Shown one piece after another: positions 15,419 through 18,863 of a DNA stretch of 18,863 nucleotides (the stretch's first letter is position 1; the number at the start of each line of letters is the position of its first letter). Where the stretch lies: NCBI GenBank assembly GCA_003503535.1, contig DOCI01000015.1, positions 1-18,863 of the forward strand. Reading direction: 5' to 3'. The notes beneath the pieces were generated by a model, which had not been told where the DNA came from, made no database searches, and worked only from the letters and a program-made list of their open reading frames with translations. Position numbers and translations under genes: made by a program. This stretch comes from Planctomycetaceae bacterium (GTDB taxonomy: Bacteria; Planctomycetota; Planctomycetia; Planctomycetales; Planctomycetaceae).

Positions 15419-16702
15419 ATGGTCAAACTCCTGTCTCGTCGATGCACCTTATTAATCGCAAATTGCTTACTTCTCAATTCCATTGCGACAACATCAATCG
15501 GTGCTGAGCCTGTTCGTCTGAATTCCCAAACGGACTGGTCGTGTTGGCGCGGGGCTGAGCAGAATGGGATTGCCGCAGAGGGTCAGCAGCCGCCACTCGA
15601 GTGGAGTGAGACAGAGAATGTGTTATGGAAAACACCAATCTCCGGACGTGGTCACGGCTCGCCGATACTTGTCGGCAATCAGGTGATTCTGGCAACAGCT
15701 GATGAAGCCGCTGAAACGCGATCGCTCATCAGCTTCAATCGCGACACAGGGAAAAAGAATTGGGAAACGATTCTGCATTCCGGAAATCCGACTCCTGCCC
15801 GCAACAAAAAGGGAACCCAGGCCTCACCAACGCCCGCTTGTGACGGCGAGCGGCTGTTTATCAATTTCCTGCACGATGGGCAGATGGTGACCTCCGCTGT
15901 CGATTTAAATGGAGAAATCCTGTGGCAGCAGCCGGTAAGCGATTACATTGTCCACCAGGGCTACGGCTCTTCTCCCACACTGTTTCAGGATCTGGTTATT
16001 GTCTCGGCAGACAGCAAAGCAGGAGGAGCGATAGCGGGGTTGGATCGTGAAACGGGCAAGATCATCTGGAAGCAGGATCGGCCGGAAATGCCCAATTATC
16101 CTTCTCCGATCATTCTGAACGTCGCAGGAAAAACTCAACTCATCATGACCGGCTGCGAACTGGTCACGGGTATGAATCCGCAAACGGGTGAAAAACTGTG
16201 GGAAATCGAAGGAGCGACAACGGAGTGTGTCACTTCGACTCCCACTAATGGAGAGCTGGTCTATTCGAGCGGCGGATACCCGAAGAATCATGTCGCCGCC
16301 TATAAAGCGGATGGATCTGGAGAAGTTGTCTGGGAGGTGGGGACTCGGATTTATGTTCCTTCGATGCTCGTGAAAGAAAATCGTTTATACGCAATCGCCG
16401 ATGCCGGAATTGCGTATTGTCTGGATGCCTCGACGGGAGAGGAAATCTGGAAAGGTCGTCTCAGTGGGACATTTACGTCGTCTCCGGTGATCGTCAATGA
16501 TGTCCTGATGGCAACCAATGAAGCCGGGGAGACATTTGTGATGAATATCAATAAAGACGAATTTGAGCTGCTCGAGAGAAATCAGCTGGGAGAAGAGTCT
16601 TTTGCCACGCCAGTCGTGTGTGATAGTAAAATCTATATGCGAGTTGCCAGCAAAGTGGGAGACGAGCGGCAGGAATTCCTGTACTGTCTGGGTAGAAAAT
16701 AA
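15419..16702 (+). CDS. Exported PQQ-like beta-propeller protein (third paralogue)
   Basis: The 427-aa protein has a Sec signal (M-V-K-L-L-S-R-R, hydrophobic C-T-L-L-I-A-N-C-L-L-L-N, cleavage-type S-I-G-A). The mature part starts D-W-S-C-W-R-G-A-E-Q-N-G-I-A and shows about five blade motifs (such as D-R-E-T-G-K-I-I-W and D-A-S-T-G-E-E-I-W). It is the closest relative of the first propeller, with the same W-S-E-T-E-N-V-x-W-K-T and G-R-G-x-x-S/G-S-P opening and nearly the same length, so the two look like duplicates separated by two other genes. GAGGA eight bases before the ATG supports the start. Expected location is outside the cytoplasmic membrane. Whether it binds PQQ or any cofactor is not evident. 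A 10-bp hairpin belonging to a repeat pair follows the stop. Confidence 0.9.
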   Translation: MVKLLSRRCTLLIANCLLLNSIATTSIGAEPVRLNSQTDWSCWRGAEQNGIAAEGQQPPLEWSETENVLWKTPISGRGHGSPILVGNQVILATADEAAETRSLISFNRDTGKKNWETILHSGNPTPARNKKGTQASPTPACDGERLFINFLHDGQMVTSAVDLNGEILWQQPVSDYIVHQGYGSSPTLFQDLVIVSADSKAGGAIAGLDRETGKIIWKQDRPEMPNYPSPIILNVAGKTQLIMTGCELVTGMNPQTGEKLWEIEGATTECVTSTPTNGELVYSSGGYPKNHVAAYKADGSGEVVWEVGTRIYVPSMLVKENRLYAIADAGIAYCLDASTGEEIWKGRLSGTFTSSPVIVNDVLMATNEAGETFVMNINKDEFELLERNQLGEESFATPVVCDSKIYMRVASKVGDERQEFLYCLGRK

Positions 16703-16722
16703 TCATTGAACTGCAACTTGAC

Positions 16723-16820
16723 GGTTGCCATGCTCACATTTGTGTGAGCATGCAATGCGTGATGGAATTTTGGAGGTGCTCGTAACCCGTATATCCACGC
16801 CAGGCGTGGACATGGCACCC
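16723..16820. repeat. Convergent REP-like pair, GG(G/T)TGCCATG family
   Basis: The left arm begins GGTTGCCATG (16723) and folds into the hairpin CATGCTCACA-TTTG-TGTGAGCATG (16729-16752, perfect 10 bp). The right arm, read on the minus strand, begins GGGTGCCATG (16820) and folds into TCCACGCC-A-GGCGTGGA (16794-16810). Heads match at nine of ten bases while the hairpin bodies differ. The element fills most of the gap between the third propeller and uup, and the first hairpin may help end the propeller transcript. Confidence 0.65.
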
Positions 16821-16834
16821 AATTCGAATTCGGT

Positions 16835-16840
16835 TATAAT
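16835..16840 (+). promoter_or_regulatory. Candidate -10 box (TATAAT) for uup
   Basis: A perfect TATAAT lies 104 bp before the preferred uup start. No good -35 hexamer is found 16-18 bp upstream, where the right arm of the repeat pair ends instead. If used, it gives a leader of about 100 nt that contains the GGTGCGTC/GACGCACC hairpin. Confidence 0.35.
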
Positions 16841-16881
16841 GCCGTATTGAAAGGGAATGATACCCTATTCTTCGCCCACAG

Positions 16882-16906
16882 TTTGGTGCGTCAAGACGCA
16901 CCCTAC
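16882..16906 (-). repeat. Single GTAGGGTG-family palindrome upstream of uup
   Basis: GGTGCGTC (16885-16892), AA, GACGCACC (16895-16902), then CTAC. Read on the minus strand this is GTAGGGTGCGTC followed by its complement, the same family and nearly the same body as the arm at 6922-6943. It lies in the untranslated leader of uup, 38 bp before the ATG. Confidence 0.7.
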
Positions 16907-16943
16907 CAGTTTGTCCTTCCGGAATTTTAAAAGCCTTTATTCA

Positions 16944-18746
16944 ATGTCTCTCGTCAGTCTTACGGATCTCAGTTTCACATTTGATCAACCTCCGCTGCTC
17001 AATGAGATCAGTTTTGAAATTGGAGCGGGCGAACGAATTGGTTTGCTGGGGCGGAATGGAGCCGGGAAATCGACGTTGATGAAGCTGGTGGCCGGCGAAT
17101 TGGAGCCGGATGATGGTATCCTGCGTGTTGAAGACGGCGTACGCGTCACTCGACTGCTGCAGGAAGTACCCGAAGGAATGGCTGGGACGATTTTCGAAAT
17201 CGTTTCCCAGGCCTTTGTGCAAACCGACGAAGTCGAAGTGCATTCCTGGGAATCGGATCATCAGGTCGAAAAAATTCTGATGAAGATGAACCTGGATCCC
17301 GAGGCTGATTTTTCCACGCTCTCTTCGGGAATGAAACGGCGAGTCCTGCTGGCTCAGGCACTTGTGAACCAGCCGGATGTCCTGCTGCTCGATGAACCGA
17401 CGAACCATTTGGATATCGAATCGATCCGCTGGCTCGAAAATTTCCTCAAAGGTTTTCAGGGGACATTGCTATTTGTGACCCACGATCGAATGTTTCTGCA
17501 GGCATTGGCGACACGAATTATTGAAGTTGAACGCGGTCGTCTGTTTGATTGGACCTGCGATTACCAAACATTCCTGACCCGCAAAGCCGCTTTTCTGGAA
17601 GCCGAAGAGCGTCAGCAGGAACTGTTCGACAAGAAGTTGGCAGAAGAAGAAAAATGGATTCGCCAGGGGATTAAAGCGCGTCGAACTCGAAATGAGGGCC
17701 GTGTGCGGGCGCTGAAAAAATTGCGGGAAGAACGCTCGCAACGACGCAAAAAACTGGGCAATGTCCGCATGCAGGCTTCGGAAGCCGAGCGATCCGGTTT
17801 TCTGGTAATTGAAACCAAAGATGTTTCATTTTCTTATAATTCCCGGCCTATCGTGCAGGATTTTTCCACGATGATCATGCGGGGCGACAAACTGGGAATC
17901 GTCGGACCGAACGGAGCCGGGAAAACGACGCTCCTCAAATTACTACTGGGACAACTCGAACCCGATTCCGGCTCCATCCGTCACGGCACCAAACTCGAAG
18001 TCCTCTATTTCGATCAATTGCGTGAACAGATCGACGAAGAGAAAACGGTCATTGAAAATGTGGGAGATGGACAGGATCGACTGACGATCAATGGCGTTGA
18101 ACGTCACATTTACGGCTATCTGCAGGACTTCCTGTTCACACCGGAACGGGCTCGTCGACCTGCGCGATATCTTTCCGGAGGAGAACGGAACCGAATGCTG
18201 CTGGCTCGAATGTTCACCAAACCTTCCAATGTGCTGATTCTCGACGAACCGACAAACGATCTGGATGCGGAAACGCTCGAATTGCTCGAAGAATTATTGA
18301 TGGATTATTCGGGAAGCATGTTAATGGTCAGCCACGACCGTGCATTTCTCAATAATGTGACGACGGGAATCCTGGCATTTGAGCCTGATGGGTACATCAA
18401 AGAATACGATGGTGGCTACGACGATTACGCGAGAAATGAGTCGGAACGGGAAAAGGGAAAGAATCAGACCAAATCCAAAGAGAAAGGGAAGTCTAACCCT
18501 CATAACATTGCCACGAGTACAAAGAAGAAGCTGACTTTTAAGGAGCAGAAGGAATTGGAGAGCCTGCCAGCCAAGCTGGAAAAGCTGGAATCGGAACAGG
18601 CTGAAATCCATAAAACGATGGCACAGGCGGAGTTCTATCAAAAACCAGCCTCGGAAATCACCACGGTGACTGATCGACTTAGGAAAATTGAAGAGGAACT
18701 CACGACCAGTTTTGCGATCTGGGAAGATCTGGAGTCCCGAGCTTGA
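16944..18746 (+). CDS. uup: ABC-F ATPase Uup
   Basis: The 600-aa soluble protein has two ABC domains and no membrane segments. Domain 1: Walker A G-R-N-G-A-G-K-S-T (36-44), signature L-S-S-G-M (126-130), Walker B L-L-L-D-E with Glu151. A basic, Arg-rich linker follows (about 230-290). Domain 2: Walker A G-P-N-G-A-G-K-T-T (321-329), signature L-S-G-G-E (410-414), Walker B ending Asp434-Glu435. The Y-D-G-G-Y-D-D-Y motif and the C-terminal coiled coil (about 530-598, starting K-K-L-T-F-K-E-Q-K-E-L) identify the Uup branch. Uup proteins act on ribosomes and have been linked to DNA-junction stability and transposon precise excision. The first signature has Ser where Gly is usual. The frame is open 29 codons further upstream, but that part crosses a palindromic repeat, so the ATG at 16944 is preferred although no Shine-Dalgarno is seen. 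Confidence 0.93.
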   Translation: MSLVSLTDLSFTFDQPPLLNEISFEIGAGERIGLLGRNGAGKSTLMKLVAGELEPDDGILRVEDGVRVTRLLQEVPEGMAGTIFEIVSQAFVQTDEVEVHSWESDHQVEKILMKMNLDPEADFSTLSSGMKRRVLLAQALVNQPDVLLLDEPTNHLDIESIRWLENFLKGFQGTLLFVTHDRMFLQALATRIIEVERGRLFDWTCDYQTFLTRKAAFLEAEERQQELFDKKLAEEEKWIRQGIKARRTRNEGRVRALKKLREERSQRRKKLGNVRMQASEAERSGFLVIETKDVSFSYNSRPIVQDFSTMIMRGDKLGIVGPNGAGKTTLLKLLLGQLEPDSGSIRHGTKLEVLYFDQLREQIDEEKTVIENVGDGQDRLTINGVERHIYGYLQDFLFTPERARRPARYLSGGERNRMLLARMFTKPSNVLILDEPTNDLDAETLELLEELLMDYSGSMLMVSHDRAFLNNVTTGILAFEPDGYIKEYDGGYDDYARNESEREKGKNQTKSKEKGKSNPHNIATSTKKKLTFKEQKELESLPAKLEKLESEQAEIHKTMAQAEFYQKPASEITTVTDRLRKIEEELTTSFAIWEDLESRA

Positions 18747-18762
18747 GTTTTTAATACGGACA

Positions 18763-18863
18763 GGCGAGCCAAGTCAGTTATGACTCGGGTAGGAGTGGGT
18801 CATTTCGGCGAAGTGAACACAATAATCGTGACAACACCCGAGCCATGACTGGCTCGGCTCGCC
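18763..18863. repeat. 101-bp inverted-repeat element with 28-nt arms (reaches window end)
   Basis: The arms at 18763-18790 and 18836-18863 are inverted copies with 24 of 28 positions identical; all four differences are transitions. The outer ends are GGCGAGCC and GGCTCGCC. Each arm contains its own hairpin (AGTCA-GTTA-TGACT on the left, GAGCCA-TGAC-TGGCTC on the right). The centre has a third stem, TCATTTC-GGC-GAAGTGA with one G-T pair. It starts 16 bp after the uup stop. It may continue beyond the window, so its right limit is provisional. Confidence 0.75.

Overview
The window looks like chromosomal DNA of a planctomycete (family-level inference: Planctomycetaceae/Gimesia–Rubinisphaera-like). 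The reasons are three exported PQQ-type beta-propeller paralogues with the W..(W/F)RG....G opening, a very large FHA/coiled-coil membrane protein, a GNAT–RLAN–ATP-grasp fusion, weak or absent Shine-Dalgarno sites before several genes, and many small palindromic intergenic repeats. No rRNA, tRNA, CRISPR array, phage gene or transposase was seen.

Layout. 1-238 is the 3' end of a MOSC-domain gene (+), which converges on a membrane-anchored parvulin-like foldase gene (-, to 1449) across a strong hairpin terminator. A 515-bp divergent gap follows, then a 1167-aa FHA/coiled-coil/two-TM protein (+) closed by a near-ideal intrinsic terminator (5506-5547). Next comes a zinc-dependent medium-chain dehydrogenase (+), converging on a minus-strand group. 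In its transcription order that group is a previously unlisted 43-aa membrane peptide (9583-9452), argH (GTG start) and truA, with argH and truA overlapping by 14 bp. The HIT-family hydrolase (+) diverges from the small gene.

From 10.5 kb everything is on the plus strand: an exported PQQ-like propeller, a PQQ-like lipoprotein 16 bp downstream, a GNAT–RLAN–ATP-grasp amide ligase, a third exported PQQ-like propeller, and the ABC-F ATPase uup. The propeller genes probably act outside the cytoplasmic membrane. The ligase is presumably cytoplasmic, so a shared pathway is only suggested by position.

The most distinctive non-coding content is a set of intergenic palindromes. At least five are convergent pairs (6922-7060, 9363-9439, 9609-9678, 16723-16820, 18763-18863) and two are single copies (6759-6788, 16882-16906). 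Each pair has two facing arms, mostly themselves hairpins, over about 70-140 bp. This is the architecture of REP doublets/REPINs, but with several unrelated sequences in one window. Other points of note are a degenerate FHA domain on a huge scaffold, a parvulin that seems to lack both usual histidines, and an altered first ABC signature in Uup.
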